Of a stretch of DNA of 64,000 nucleotides, positions 42,712 to 55,372 are shown in pieces. Location of the stretch: assembly GCF_030010235.1 (NCBI RefSeq), contig NZ_JASCRS010000001.1:62001-126000 (forward strand), written 5' to 3'. The stretch is from Leucobacter sp. UT-8R-CII-1-4. Its GTDB lineage: Bacteria; Actinomycetota; Actinomycetes; Actinomycetales; Microbacteriaceae. Positions within the stretch are counted from its first letter, which is position 1. Each line of letters starts with the position of its first letter. The translations under genes were made by a program, and so were the position numbers. Below the pieces are notes generated by a model. It saw only the letters and a list, made by a program, of their open reading frames with translations. It was not told where the DNA came from and did no database searches.

Positions 42712-44060
42712 TGAGCACAGACAGCCACATTGACGTGTCCGAAATCCCCCAGGAACCACTTCTTCTGACAGAGATTCCTGGCCCCCGTAGCCGCGAGTTG
42801 CACGCCAGGCGACAGGCTGTTGTGCCACCCGGGGTGCACAGCGTTATGCCGCTCTATATCGAGCGAGCACACGGCTCGATCCTGGTTGATGTTGATGGCA
42901 ACCGCATCGTCGATGTTTGCGGCGGCATCGGTGTCACCACTATTGGCCACACCGACGAGGCTGTTGTCGCGGCCGCCCGCGAGCAGATGGGCCGAGTCAC
43001 GCACACCCTGTTCACGATGACACCATACGAGTCGTACGTTGAGGTGGCAGAGCTGCTTGCCAAGTACTTCCCGGGTGAGGGCCAGGCAAAAACTCTGCTG
43101 ATGAACTCAGGTGCTGAAGCCGTCGAGAACGGCGTGAAGATTGCGCGCAAGTTCACAGGCCGCCCAGGCGTCGCAGTACTTGAGCATGCCTATCACGGCC
43201 GCACCATGCTCACCAGCAGCATGAACTTCAAGGGTGCACCATACGCCGCAGGATACGGCCCCCGCGCCGGCGACATCTACAAGGCACCAAACTCATACCC
43301 GCTGCGTGATGGACTGAGCGGCCTCGAGGCTGCGGCTCGCACAATCGCCTACCTTGAAAAGACTGCAGGCGCAGAAGATCTTGCTTGCCTCGTCGTCGAG
43401 CCGGTGCAGGGCGAGGGTGGCTTCATCGTGCCAGCAGACGGCTACCTCCCAGCGCTTGCTGAGTGGTGCCGCGCAAACGGCATTGTGTTCATCTCGGATG
43501 AGGTGCAGGCTGGCCTTGCTCGCACTGGAACCATGTTTGCAATCGAACAGTTTGGTGTGCAGCCGGACATCGTTCTAACCGCAAAGGGCATTGCTGGCGG
43601 CATGCCGCTAGCTGGGATCACCGGCCGTGCCGAGATCATGGACAGCTCACAGCCCGGCGGCCTCGGCGGTACATTCGGTGGCAACCCAGTTTCATGTGCT
43701 GCTGCCGTCGCGGTCTTCAACCAGATCGAGAACGATCAGTTGCTCGCCCGCGCCAAGCACATTGAAGACGTATTCAAGGGGGCGCTTACCGACCTCGCCG
43801 CCAAGCACGAGGCGATTGCTGACGTGCGTGGCCTCGGCGCAATGCTCGCGATCGAGATCGTGAAGCCTGGCACGCTCGATCACGATGCCGCGCTCGTGCA
43901 GCGCGTAATCGACCGCGCAGCGCAGCAGGGCGTGCTGCTGCTGAGTGCCGGCGCCTACGGCAATGCAATTCGATTCTTGCCTTCGCTGCAGTTCACCGAC
44001 GAGTTGATTGCGCTTGTGGTTCGCGTGCTTGATGAGGCTTTCGCTGCCGAAGCAGCCTAA
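42711..44060 (+). CDS. gabT: 4-aminobutyrate aminotransferase
   Basis: 449-residue class III PLP transaminase, converting GABA and 2-oxoglutarate to succinate semialdehyde and glutamate. Motifs: MNSGAEAVENGVKIARKFTG, EPVQGEGGFIVP, FISDEVQAGLARTG (PLP Asp) and LTAKGIAGGMPLAG (PLP Lys). The closest function is GABA transaminase by overall pattern, but other omega-amino acids are possible. gabD and gabP are not next to it. A strong terminator follows. Confidence 0.9.
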   Translation: MSTDSHIDVSEIPQEPLLLTEIPGPRSRELHARRQAVVPPGVHSVMPLYIERAHGSILVDVDGNRIVDVCGGIGVTTIGHTDEAVVAAAREQMGRVTHTLFTMTPYESYVEVAELLAKYFPGEGQAKTLLMNSGAEAVENGVKIARKFTGRPGVAVLEHAYHGRTMLTSSMNFKGAPYAAGYGPRAGDIYKAPNSYPLRDGLSGLEAAARTIAYLEKTAGAEDLACLVVEPVQGEGGFIVPADGYLPALAEWCRANGIVFISDEVQAGLARTGTMFAIEQFGVQPDIVLTAKGIAGGMPLAGITGRAEIMDSSQPGGLGGTFGGNPVSCAAAVAVFNQIENDQLLARAKHIEDVFKGALTDLAAKHEAIADVRGLGAMLAIEIVKPGTLDHDAALVQRVIDRAAQQGVLLLSAGAYGNAIRFLPSLQFTDELIALVVRVLDEAFAAEAA

Positions 44061-44073
44061 TTCGCAAACACAG

Positions 44074-44111
44074 AAGAGGTGTCGCTCCGAATTACTGGAG
44101 CGACACCTCTT
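44074..44111. terminator. Bidirectional terminator after gabT
   Basis: 15-bp perfect stem (AAGAGGTGTCGCTCC and complement) with an eight-base loop, then TT, between gabT and the convergent phosphatase gene. Confidence 0.92.
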
Positions 44112-44131
44112 TTGTTGCAGTAACGCAAAAA

Positions 44132-44950
44132 CTAGATCGTCTGCACCTCAACGGTGTCGCGAGCATCGCCAACAGCGTGCACATCGATTACCAGTACGGT
44201 GACGTTATCCCGCCCCAGGTTGCCAAGTGAAGCAGAGACAAGATTCTCTGCTGCGTCTTTTGCAGTCTTCGATTCAGTGAGGTAGTGCTTGATTCCTACG
44301 TCAGTGAGTTCTTTGGTGAGCCCGTCCGAGCACACCAGAAGGCGCTGCCCTGGGATGAGTGCGAGCCTGCCGTAGTCGGCCACCGGATCTTCGCCGAGCC
44401 CCACCGCGCGAGTAATCACGTTCGCGTGTGGGTGTACTTCGGCTTCTTCAGGGGTAATCTGACCAGTATCCACCAGGTGCTGCACAACGGAGTGGTCGAC
44501 GGTGAGCTGACTCAATGCGCCTTTGTACAGCTGGTACACCCGAGAGTCACCAATGTTGAAGACAGTCCAGCTTGGCTCATCAATATCGCTACCGAGGATC
44601 AACCCAGTCACAGTGGTTCCGGTGCCCTGGTCGGTTTCACCGACGTTGAGTTCGATGTCGTCGATCGCATCGTCGAGAGCCGACTCAAAATCGTCGTGAG
44701 TCACGGCGTCTCGTCCACCGAGTTCAGCGAGCCTACGAACTACTGCTTCAGAAGCGATCTCACCCGCAGCGTGACCGCCCATGCCGTCAGCTACCGCGAA
44801 GATCGGAGGGATCGCGACGTAGCTGTCCTGGTTCACCTCGCGGCGCAGACCAACGTCGGTCATCCCATGCCAAGAGAGCTCAGCTTCGATGTGGGAGCCC
44901 ACACCAGTGGGCACACGACGCCGCACTGCATTCTCACCACGCACAGTCAC
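44132..44950 (-). CDS. PP2C-family serine/threonine phosphatase
   Basis: 272 residues, catalytic domain only with no membrane segment. PP2C motifs: LRREVNQDSYV, VADGMGGHAAGEIAS (metal Asp and Gly), NIGDSRVYQL, DHSVVQHLVDTG, CSDGLTKELTD and GRDNVTVLVID. PstP-type phosphatases of Actinobacteria have a transmembrane tail, so this shorter protein may be a second, soluble phosphatase acting on other targets. The gene stands alone; no kinase gene is adjacent. Confidence 0.9.
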   Translation of the reverse strand: MTVRGENAVRRRVPTGVGSHIEAELSWHGMTDVGLRREVNQDSYVAIPPIFAVADGMGGHAAGEIASEAVVRRLAELGGRDAVTHDDFESALDDAIDDIELNVGETDQGTGTTVTGLILGSDIDEPSWTVFNIGDSRVYQLYKGALSQLTVDHSVVQHLVDTGQITPEEAEVHPHANVITRAVGLGEDPVADYGRLALIPGQRLLVCSDGLTKELTDVGIKHYLTESKTAKDAAENLVSASLGNLGRDNVTVLVIDVHAVGDARDTVEVQTI

Positions 44951-45040
44951 AAGGACCCCCTAGATTCACGGTTTAAGACTAACGTGCTGCATGCCTGGAA
45001 ACACCAAGCGCAATAGAAATATTGATCTGTCATCGACGGA

Positions 45041-45820
45041 CTACCCGGCAGTCTTCGTTGGAGCGCCGAGCTCGGTGACCAGTGTGATCGTCTGATCCGA
45101 TTCCGAAAAGCTTGCCTCGAGTGATTGGCTGGCGGCCCAAGACAGCAGGTCCTGCGGCCCAGAAATCTGAGCATCGCTCTCGGCGAGGCGGCGAACGAGG
45201 TCGCCCTTTGCTGCCTTATTGAAGTGGTTGAGAGCACGCACTTCACCGTCTGGGCTACGCTGCGCAACATGCAACCAGGCCCCCGCTCCGGCAGGCAATG
45301 GCGCCAGGGCAACATAGTCCTTTGATCGCAGATCAAGAATCCATTCAAAAGATTCCCAGTCGATCCCCTGATGCGCGCTCGACCATGAGCGCTTTAGTGG
45401 GTGGCTAAGGCTCGGCAAGCGAGATGACCCAGATAACCGGTAGGCGGGAATGAGGTCTCCTGCACGCACCAAACCGAAAAGAGCTGATTGCACCGAGACA
45501 TGTTCTGCGAGCCATTTGCGCGAACTCTCACCGAGGCTTGCCGCGTCGAGCGCGTCGTAGAGCACGCCGGTATAACGATCGATGGCAGGCATCGCACCAC
45601 TGGAATCCAGGGCAAGATTGTGCAGCAATTCGTCGCGGTTCTTCACGCCAAGCTTGAGCGCCTTTACGGCTGCTTCTGTGTCGGTAGAGAGCGCCACAAG
45701 CGCCTCACGAATGTCCTGCCGAGTTTCACCGAGCGCATCATTGTGCGCCAGATCCACCGCAGAAAAAATGCTGCCGCCCCCGGAACGTTTCGTTTCCGAG
45801 GGCGGCAGCAGAATGTGCAT
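45041..45820 (-). CDS. yaaA: YaaA-family peroxide stress protein
   Basis: 259 residues. Family opening MHILLPPSETKRSGG and later LSGSSRLPSLSHPLKR, DLRSKDYVALAP and NHFNKAAKGDLVRRLAE match YaaA (DUF328), which lowers intracellular iron damage under peroxide stress and binds DNA. The start is MHI, with the LPPSETK block typical of the family at residues 5-11. A rho-independent terminator of the atp operon lies inside codons 4-17, on the coding strand. The gene is 42 bases downstream of atpC. Confidence 0.9.
   Translation of the reverse strand: MHILLPPSETKRSGGGSIFSAVDLAHNDALGETRQDIREALVALSTDTEAAVKALKLGVKNRDELLHNLALDSSGAMPAIDRYTGVLYDALDAASLGESSRKWLAEHVSVQSALFGLVRAGDLIPAYRLSGSSRLPSLSHPLKRSWSSAHQGIDWESFEWILDLRSKDYVALAPLPAGAGAWLHVAQRSPDGEVRALNHFNKAAKGDLVRRLAESDAQISGPQDLLSWAASQSLEASFSESDQTITLVTELGAPTKTAG
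45769..45810 (-). terminator. Rho-independent terminator inside the yaaA start, likely ends the atp operon
   Basis: Arms TGCTGCCGCCC and complement (11 bp) with inner CGGAAACG/CGTTCCG pairing and T6 directly after the stem on the atp strand. It lies 53 bases past the atpC stop and occupies codons 4-17 of yaaA. Confidence 0.85.
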
Positions 45821-45862
45821 GATAAGTGTGCTGGAGCGGCGCGAAACCGCACCAGCTACGAG

Positions 45863-46123
45863 CTACGCGACGAGCGCAGCCTTACTTGCAACGATGGTAA
45901 CGGTGTCATGGTCGACCGAGAGGAACCCGTCCTCAGCATCAACCACGATCTTCCCACCGTCAGCGGCGGTTACGCGAACCTCACCGCTGGCCAAAAGGGC
46001 CAGCAGCGGCTCGTGACCGCCGAGAATACCGATCTCGCCTTCGACAGTCTTCGCGACGACCTGGTTGGCTTCGCCACTCCAGATCTCCGTGTGTGCCGAG
46101 ACGACGCTGACCTTGAGAGCCAT
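45863..46123 (-). CDS. atpC: ATP synthase F1 epsilon subunit
   Basis: 86 residues, only the N-terminal beta-sandwich (SVVSAHTEIWSGEANQVVAKT, GEIGILGGHEPLLALL). The C-terminal helical hairpin used for inhibition in other species is absent, as in several actinobacterial epsilon subunits. It is three bases after atpD and last of the operon. Confidence 0.95.
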   Translation of the reverse strand: MALKVSVVSAHTEIWSGEANQVVAKTVEGEIGILGGHEPLLALLASGEVRVTAADGGKIVVDAEDGFLSVDHDTVTIVASKAALVA

Positions 46124-46126
46124 GGA

Positions 46127-48489
<2,363 letters not shown>

Positions 48490-48535
48490 GTCTCTCCTGT
48501 ATCGGTTGAGCTAGCTGAGTGAAGAAGTTTTCAGT

Positions 48536-48560
48536 GGGAGGGAGCGCTGGGCTCCCTCCC
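48536..48560 (-). terminator. Intercistronic hairpin between atpA and atpG
   Basis: Perfect 10-bp stem (GGGAGGGAGC and complement) with a five-base loop, inside an outer GAAGAAGT/ACTTCTT pair. No T-run. It may set relative expression of the F1 subunits by RNA processing or partial termination. Confidence 0.65.
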
Positions 48561-48568
48561 CGCCGAAA

Positions 48569-50194
<1,626 letters not shown>

Positions 50195-50243
50195 TTCGTT
50201 CTCTCTTGTTCTCGTCCGAGGCAGCGCCCCGGGCCTAAAGTCG

Positions 50244-51020
50244 CTAACCTGCGAGCTGCAGGCGAAGATCGTCGAGACGTGAGCGGACGCTGCCGTCGAT
50301 CACGTCGTCACCGATTTGGATGCGAACACCGCCGACCAGTGAAGGGTCGACGACAGTGGTCACGCGCACCGGTCGCCCGGCGTTCTTCTCGAGCAGGGTC
50401 GAGATACGGCCCTGCTGCGCCTCGTTCAGAGGCGAAGCCACGGTTACAGTTGCGAGTTCAGTGCCACCCTGATCGGCTGCCACTCGTGCGCTCTCACGGA
50501 GTGCAGCGCTAACGCGACGCCCGCGTGGGTTTGCAACGAGATGACGAACCACGCCAGTAGCTGCTGCCGAGAGCTTGCCCTTGAAGAGGCGCTCTACGAG
50601 CTGCACCTTGGCCTGAGTGTCACCGAGCTTGCTGCCAAGCACCAGTTCCAGCTCGTGGCTGCTATCGATCGCGGCAGCGGCTGAAAGCAGCTCGTCGGCA
50701 AGGGTTGGCTCGGTCGCGGCTTCAGCCCGCAAACCGAGTTCTTCGATGCCTTCCACGAGCTCAGCTGGGTTTGACCACGCCTGTGCAACAGCTGCATTGA
50801 GCACGGTACGTGCTCCCGCAGAGATTGATGCAAAGAGGCGGTCAACGAGCTGTGCCTTAGCTGCGCTCTCGGTTGAGCTATCCGCCAGAGCAGCAAGCAG
50901 AGCCGACGAAGAGTCGATCTGTGCTGATGCAGCGAGCAGCTCGGCACCAGCGCTCTTACCGAGCCTGCCGCCGAGCGCTTCTTTAGCTACTGCCAGCGCC
51001 TCGCGTGACGCACTGCCCAT
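50244..51020 (-). CDS. atpH: ATP synthase delta subunit, long actinobacterial type
   Basis: 258 residues, longer than the usual 180. The extra length is an N-terminal duplication: residues 27-85 ([23 protein letters not shown]) resemble residues 110-165 ([23 protein letters not shown]). The C-terminal part is typical ([35 protein letters not shown]). The start overlaps the atpF stop by one base (TAATG). Confidence 0.95.
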   Translation of the reverse strand: MGSASREALAVAKEALGGRLGKSAGAELLAASAQIDSSSALLAALADSSTESAAKAQLVDRLFASISAGARTVLNAAVAQAWSNPAELVEGIEELGLRAEAATEPTLADELLSAAAAIDSSHELELVLGSKLGDTQAKVQLVERLFKGKLSAAATGVVRHLVANPRGRRVSAALRESARVAADQGGTELATVTVASPLNEAQQGRISTLLEKNAGRPVRVTTVVDPSLVGGVRIQIGDDVIDGSVRSRLDDLRLQLAG

Positions 51021-51571
51021 TAGTTTGCTGCCTTCTCTGACGCTTCGAGCTCTGCGAGGAAGCGATCAACCATAGCCGATGCCTTCGCATCGTCTGTGAG
51101 CTGTTCGCCGACCACGCCCGAAGCCAGGTCGATCGCGAGCGAGCCGACCTCCTTGCGGAGTGAAACAACAGCGCTCTGGCGCTCAGCCTCGATCTGGGTC
51201 TGAGCGGTCTGGGCGATACGAGCTGCTTCTGCAGTTGCATCGTCCTTTGCCTTCGCAACGATCTTGGTAGCGTCGTTACGAGCAGCATCGCGGATCTCGC
51301 CAGCTTCCTGGCGTGCACCTGCGAGCTGAGCAGTGTACTCCTGCAGAGCAGCCTCGGCCTTAGCCTGAGCTTCGTCTGCCTTGGCGATATTTCCTTCGAT
51401 CGCAGCTGCTCGCTCGTCAAGCATCTTCTGCAGCTTAGGCAAGAAGACCTTCCAGAACGCGATCAGAAGGATAGCGAAGACTACCGCCGACCAAACGATG
51501 TCGTAGGTCTCTGGGAGCAGCGGGTTTTTGTCGGCCGCGTCCGCAGCAGCGACAACGATGGGGTTAATCAT
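51020..51571 (-). CDS. atpF: ATP synthase Fo b subunit
   Basis: 183 residues, peripheral stalk. One membrane helix at residues 26-47 (IVWSAVVFAILLIAFWKVFLP), then a long Ala/Glu/Lys-rich coiled coil. A single b gene, so a b2 homodimer is expected. Confidence 0.95.
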   Translation of the reverse strand: MINPIVVAAADAADKNPLLPETYDIVWSAVVFAILLIAFWKVFLPKLQKMLDERAAAIEGNIAKADEAQAKAEAALQEYTAQLAGARQEAGEIRDAARNDATKIVAKAKDDATAEAARIAQTAQTQIEAERQSAVVSLRKEVGSLAIDLASGVVGEQLTDDAKASAMVDRFLAELEASEKAAN

Positions 51572-51607
51572 CGCTGCCTCCTCTCAAGTCAGTTGCGGTA
51601 ATGGGAT

Positions 51608-51889
<282 letters not shown>

Positions 51890-52714
51890 TTAGTGCTCTT
51901 CAGCCAGCGCGAGCTGGATGTATACAGCAGTGAGCAGAGTAAAGACGTAGGCCTGCAGCACGGCGACGAGAAGCTCGAACAGCGTGAAGGCGAAACCGAA
52001 TGCGAAGGTGAAGACACCGAGCACTGGGAAGAATCCGCCTGCGTACAGGATGAAGAAGTTGGTAGCCGAGAAGAACAGCACCAGCAGCATGTGGCCAACC
52101 ATCAGGTTCATCAGGAGACGCAGGGTGAGCGTTACCGGACGAATAATGAAGGTCGAGATGAACTCGATTGGCGTCACGATGAGGTAGATCGGCTTTGGTA
52201 CGCCTGCTGGGAAGAGCGAGTTCTTGAAGAAGTTCTTCGGGCTCTTCTTGATGCCTGCGTAGATGAAGGTGACGTACGAGACCACCGCAAGAACAAGCGG
52301 GGTTCCGATCACCGCCGTGCCGGCAATGTTGATGCCTGGCACGATGCCCGTGATGTTAAACGCGAGGATCATAAAGAACATTGCGGAAAGGATCGGAAGG
52401 AAGCGTTTTCCGTCTACCTTGCCGAGCAGATCTTCTGCAATGTTCACGCGAACGAAGTCAGCTGCCATTTCGGTCAGCGACTGGCCGCGGGTTGGGATCA
52501 CGCGAAGCTTGCGAGTGCCGAGCCAGAACAGCAGCAGCACGAGCAGAGCCATGACCACGCGAATGATCATGATTCGGTTCATCGCAAAAGGTGTGCCTTC
52601 GAAAAGCACAATCTCAGGGAAGAACTCCGAAATTGACGGCGGATGGAATTCGCCGCCCTCCGCAGCAAAAAACACGGGGGTCACGAGTTGCACAGCGTTA
52701 GAAAACAGCGCCAT
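51890..52714 (-). CDS. atpB: ATP synthase Fo a subunit
   Basis: 274 residues with several membrane helices; the essential Arg region is in RPVTLTLRLLMNLMVGH. Start ATG 52714 (MALFSNAVQ) has AGGAG only about one base before it, which is unusually close; a start at 52777 would add an Arg-rich extension without an SD. It is first of the Fo genes; 52715-52889 contains its likely promoter, an A+T-rich stretch. Confidence 0.94.
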   Translation of the reverse strand: MALFSNAVQLVTPVFFAAEGGEFHPPSISEFFPEIVLFEGTPFAMNRIMIIRVVMALLVLLLFWLGTRKLRVIPTRGQSLTEMAADFVRVNIAEDLLGKVDGKRFLPILSAMFFMILAFNITGIVPGINIAGTAVIGTPLVLAVVSYVTFIYAGIKKSPKNFFKNSLFPAGVPKPIYLIVTPIEFISTFIIRPVTLTLRLLMNLMVGHMLLVLFFSATNFFILYAGGFFPVLGVFTFAFGFAFTLFELLVAVLQAYVFTLLTAVYIQLALAEEH

Positions 52715-52889
52715 TCTCCTGATTCGGGTGCAAGCTGGGCTTGCACGGCGTCGAACGATAGTCGCGCCCCCACGCATGCGGAATCGCCGTGCGATCCGGC
52801 GGGGAACGTATTGATGCTATCAAGAAGTTCGCTTGAGACGAAACTGAAATGCATCTTTGTTGAATTTATCTGATGTTTAGAGTATTTGT

Positions 52890-53378
52890 TTAGACACCTG
52901 GGGCGTCGACATATGGTACTCGGCTCTTGAGCACCACAAATGCGTCGATTGCGAGCGAGACAATCACACCCGCAACCAAGCCAAAGAAGAAGATCTTTGG
53001 ATCTAGCCAGGTCTGGTATTTCAGCGCAATAAGCAGCACAACAAAAGCGACGAGCTTAATGAGCCAGCCACCCGCAACGATGCCAAAGAAGATCACAACA
53101 AAATTGGGATCGGCAATGAACTTGTGGTTCGCAAACGCGATGCTGCCGACGGTGAGGCAGGCCATGATGCCTGAGATCACGACACCGAGCAGTCCGCCAA
53201 TAATTCCTGGCGTACCCGAGACGAGATGGCCGATCACGCCGAAGATCACGGCCAACAGCACCGTTGCGATCAGTTCCAATCGCAGCGCGCGCAGCAGTAC
53301 CGGCTGCGAAGTTGGCATTCGTGGAGCTTCGAGCTCCGCCTCTTCGTGTGCGTCGGCGGGAAGGTTCTCGTCAGTCAC
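52890..53378 (-). CDS. atpI: AtpI-like small membrane protein
   Basis: 162 residues with four predicted helices (LIATVLLAVIFGVIGHLV, IIGGLLGVVISGIMACLT, FVVIFFGIVAGGWLIKLVAFVVLL, FFFGLVAGVIVSLAIDAFVVL). AtpI-like proteins assist c-ring assembly or magnesium entry in other bacteria. GTG start at 53378. It overlaps the wecA-like stop by eight bases. Confidence 0.8.
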   Translation of the reverse strand: MTDENLPADAHEEAELEAPRMPTSQPVLLRALRLELIATVLLAVIFGVIGHLVSGTPGIIGGLLGVVISGIMACLTVGSIAFANHKFIADPNFVVIFFGIVAGGWLIKLVAFVVLLIALKYQTWLDPKIFFFGLVAGVIVSLAIDAFVVLKSRVPYVDAPGV

Positions 53379-54546
53379 TCAGTGTCCTCTCGTCGGCGGG
53401 TGCACCCTTTGATGCCCCAGATAACCGTAGCAATCCTCGCTGAGCCAACCAATCTCGGACTCGCACCAGCGGTGTGAGTGTGACGATCAGGCAGATGACT
53501 CCCCCACACACCACCACTACTCCCGGCCAGAAGAAGCTCTGCGTCACGAAGACGAGCAGGCATGCGAGGGAGACCATGGCGGTCCAGAGATAAAAGATAG
53601 TGACCGCCTGCACAGGCGAATGGCCCATATCAAGGAGGCGGTGGTGCAGGTGCATACGATCCGCTTCAAACGGACTCTTGCCTGCAAGTAATCTGCGAAA
53701 TACCGCGAGAGTGAAGTCTGCAAGCGGCACTGCCAGCACAGCAATCGGCAAGATGATCGGAATGTAGCTGGCGAGCACGAGCTTCTGATCAAGTTGGGCT
53801 GGGTTCAGCTGCCCGGTGACAGACACGGTCGAAGCCGCCATCAGTAGACCGATCAGAAGCGCACCTGTGTCGCCCATGAACATACGTGCCCGGTGCCAGT
53901 TGAACGGCAAGAATCCCACACAGATGCCGACCACGACGGCGGCGATCAGGGCGGCCAGCGTAATTGACGAGTCTTTGCCCGTCTGAGCGATAAGAAGCTG
54001 AGTGTAAACAAAGAAGGCGAGGTTTGAAATGATTGCGACGCCAGCGACCAGGCCATCAAGCCCGTCAACAAAGTTCACCGCATTCATCACAAGGGTCATC
54101 AAGAACACTGTGAGAATGAAGTTCACTGTCGGTGATCCAACGATCAGGGTGTCACCAAAAGGCAGCGAAACGATCTGTGCGCCGTTCCAGGCGAGCAACC
54201 CTGCCGCGGCGAATTGCGCGCCGAGCTTCACCATCCAGTCGAGATCGAGTAGATCGTCGAGAAAGCCCACAACCGCGATAAGCGCGCAGGCACCGAGCAG
54301 AGACCAAAGCTGCGTGCGATCCTCGAAGACCGAAGCAAATGGGCCAATCGTGCCCGCGTAGGTGAAGGTGACGAGAATGCCGATGAACATGGCGACGCCA
54401 CCCACCCGCGGGGTTGGCTGTTTGTGCACATCACGTTCGCGCACCTCTGGCGCAAGGTTCAGTTTTTTGCTGAGCCGAAGCACCACAACCGAGCACGCGG
54501 CTGTCACCAGTGCGGCGATTGCCGCTACCAGCAGGAAGGGAAGCAT
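53371..54546 (-). CDS. MraY/WecA-family UDP-sugar:undecaprenyl-phosphate transferase
   Basis: 391 residues with about ten hydrophobic segments. Conserved cytoplasmic loops: KQPTPRVGGVAMFIG, NAVNFVDGLDGLVAGV (DGLD), FMGDTGALLIG (metal Asp) and HLHHRLLDMGHS. It starts a polymer on undecaprenyl phosphate, probably GlcNAc-1-P for wall teichoic/teichuronic or arabinogalactan-like polymer. The start at 54546 is two bases from the tsaC stop. Its position between tsaC and atpI is common in Actinobacteria. Confidence 0.92.
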   Translation of the reverse strand: MLPFLLVAAIAALVTAACSVVVLRLSKKLNLAPEVRERDVHKQPTPRVGGVAMFIGILVTFTYAGTIGPFASVFEDRTQLWSLLGACALIAVVGFLDDLLDLDWMVKLGAQFAAAGLLAWNGAQIVSLPFGDTLIVGSPTVNFILTVFLMTLVMNAVNFVDGLDGLVAGVAIISNLAFFVYTQLLIAQTGKDSSITLAALIAAVVVGICVGFLPFNWHRARMFMGDTGALLIGLLMAASTVSVTGQLNPAQLDQKLVLASYIPIILPIAVLAVPLADFTLAVFRRLLAGKSPFEADRMHLHHRLLDMGHSPVQAVTIFYLWTAMVSLACLLVFVTQSFFWPGVVVVCGGVICLIVTLTPLVRVRDWLAQRGLLRLSGASKGAPADERTLSD

Positions 54547-54547
54547 A

Positions 54548-55306
54548 CTAGGCCTCTGTTGGTGCCGCTCCGGCAGCATCGTCAGCGTTGGCGGTTGACC
54601 CGTCGCTATCAGCAGAGTCACTGGCGGTCGAAGACTCATGCAAGCCAAGAATTGTCACGTTGGGCAGCACTTTGCTTAGCGCTTCCACGCTTACGCCACC
54701 CTCGCGCAGAATTCGCAGTGTGCCACCGTCTGCGGTGATGCCTGTCGCGTCAACGATTGTCGACGCGACGCCATCGCCGTCAGCGATACCAGCGTCAAGG
54801 TAGATGTCGACCTCGTCGCCAAGCATGCTTTGTGCTTCGCTCACCTGGTTCGCAGCAGGCTCACCGGTCTTGTTTGCGCTTGAGACGGCGAGCGGCCCGG
54901 TCTCACGCAAAAGCTCAAGCGTGAGCGGGTGATTTGGAATTCTCAGCGCGACTGTGCCGCCGGTATCTCCGAGATCCCAGCTCAAGCTCGGGTTTGCATC
55001 GAGCACAATGGTCAGCGGCCCTGGCCAGAATGCTTCGGCCATTGCTCGAATCGGTTCGGTCACGTGCGCAGCGAGTGCGCCAAGAGTTGCGGTATCTGCA
55101 ATCAACACTGGTGGTGGCGACTGCCTGCCGCGACCTTTGGCCATCAGCAGCGCATCAACTGCTTCGGGGGTGAAAGCGTCTGCGGCGATGCCATAGACCG
55201 TATCGGTTGGCAGCACAACGAGACCGCCCCGACCAAGCGTCTGCCTGGCAGCCCGCGCCGCCGCGAGGAGTTGCGTACTATCGCTGCAATCGTAGACTTC
55301 GGCCAT
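54548..55306 (-). CDS. tsaC: L-threonylcarbamoyladenylate synthase (Sua5/TsaC)
   Basis: 252 residues; makes threonylcarbamoyl-AMP for t6A37 in ANN-decoding tRNAs. YrdC-domain motifs: LVVLPTDTVYGIAADA, KGRGRQSPPPVLIAD, FWPGPLTIVL and PLAVSSANKTGEPAA. The C-terminal 30 residues are Ala/Asp-rich. ATG 55306 (MAEVYDCSD) has no good SD. It follows prmC by 66 bases; prmC-tsaC-wecA are co-directional. Confidence 0.94.
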   Translation of the reverse strand: MAEVYDCSDSTQLLAAARAARQTLGRGGLVVLPTDTVYGIAADAFTPEAVDALLMAKGRGRQSPPPVLIADTATLGALAAHVTEPIRAMAEAFWPGPLTIVLDANPSLSWDLGDTGGTVALRIPNHPLTLELLRETGPLAVSSANKTGEPAANQVSEAQSMLGDEVDIYLDAGIADGDGVASTIVDATGITADGGTLRILREGGVSVEALSKVLPNVTILGLHESSTASDSADSDGSTANADDAAGAAPTEA

Positions 55307-55372
55307 AGCCAAGAATTCTACCCTTTTTGGTCTGAGAGTCTCGGCAAGCGCTGGATCCACCCCACACGAGTG

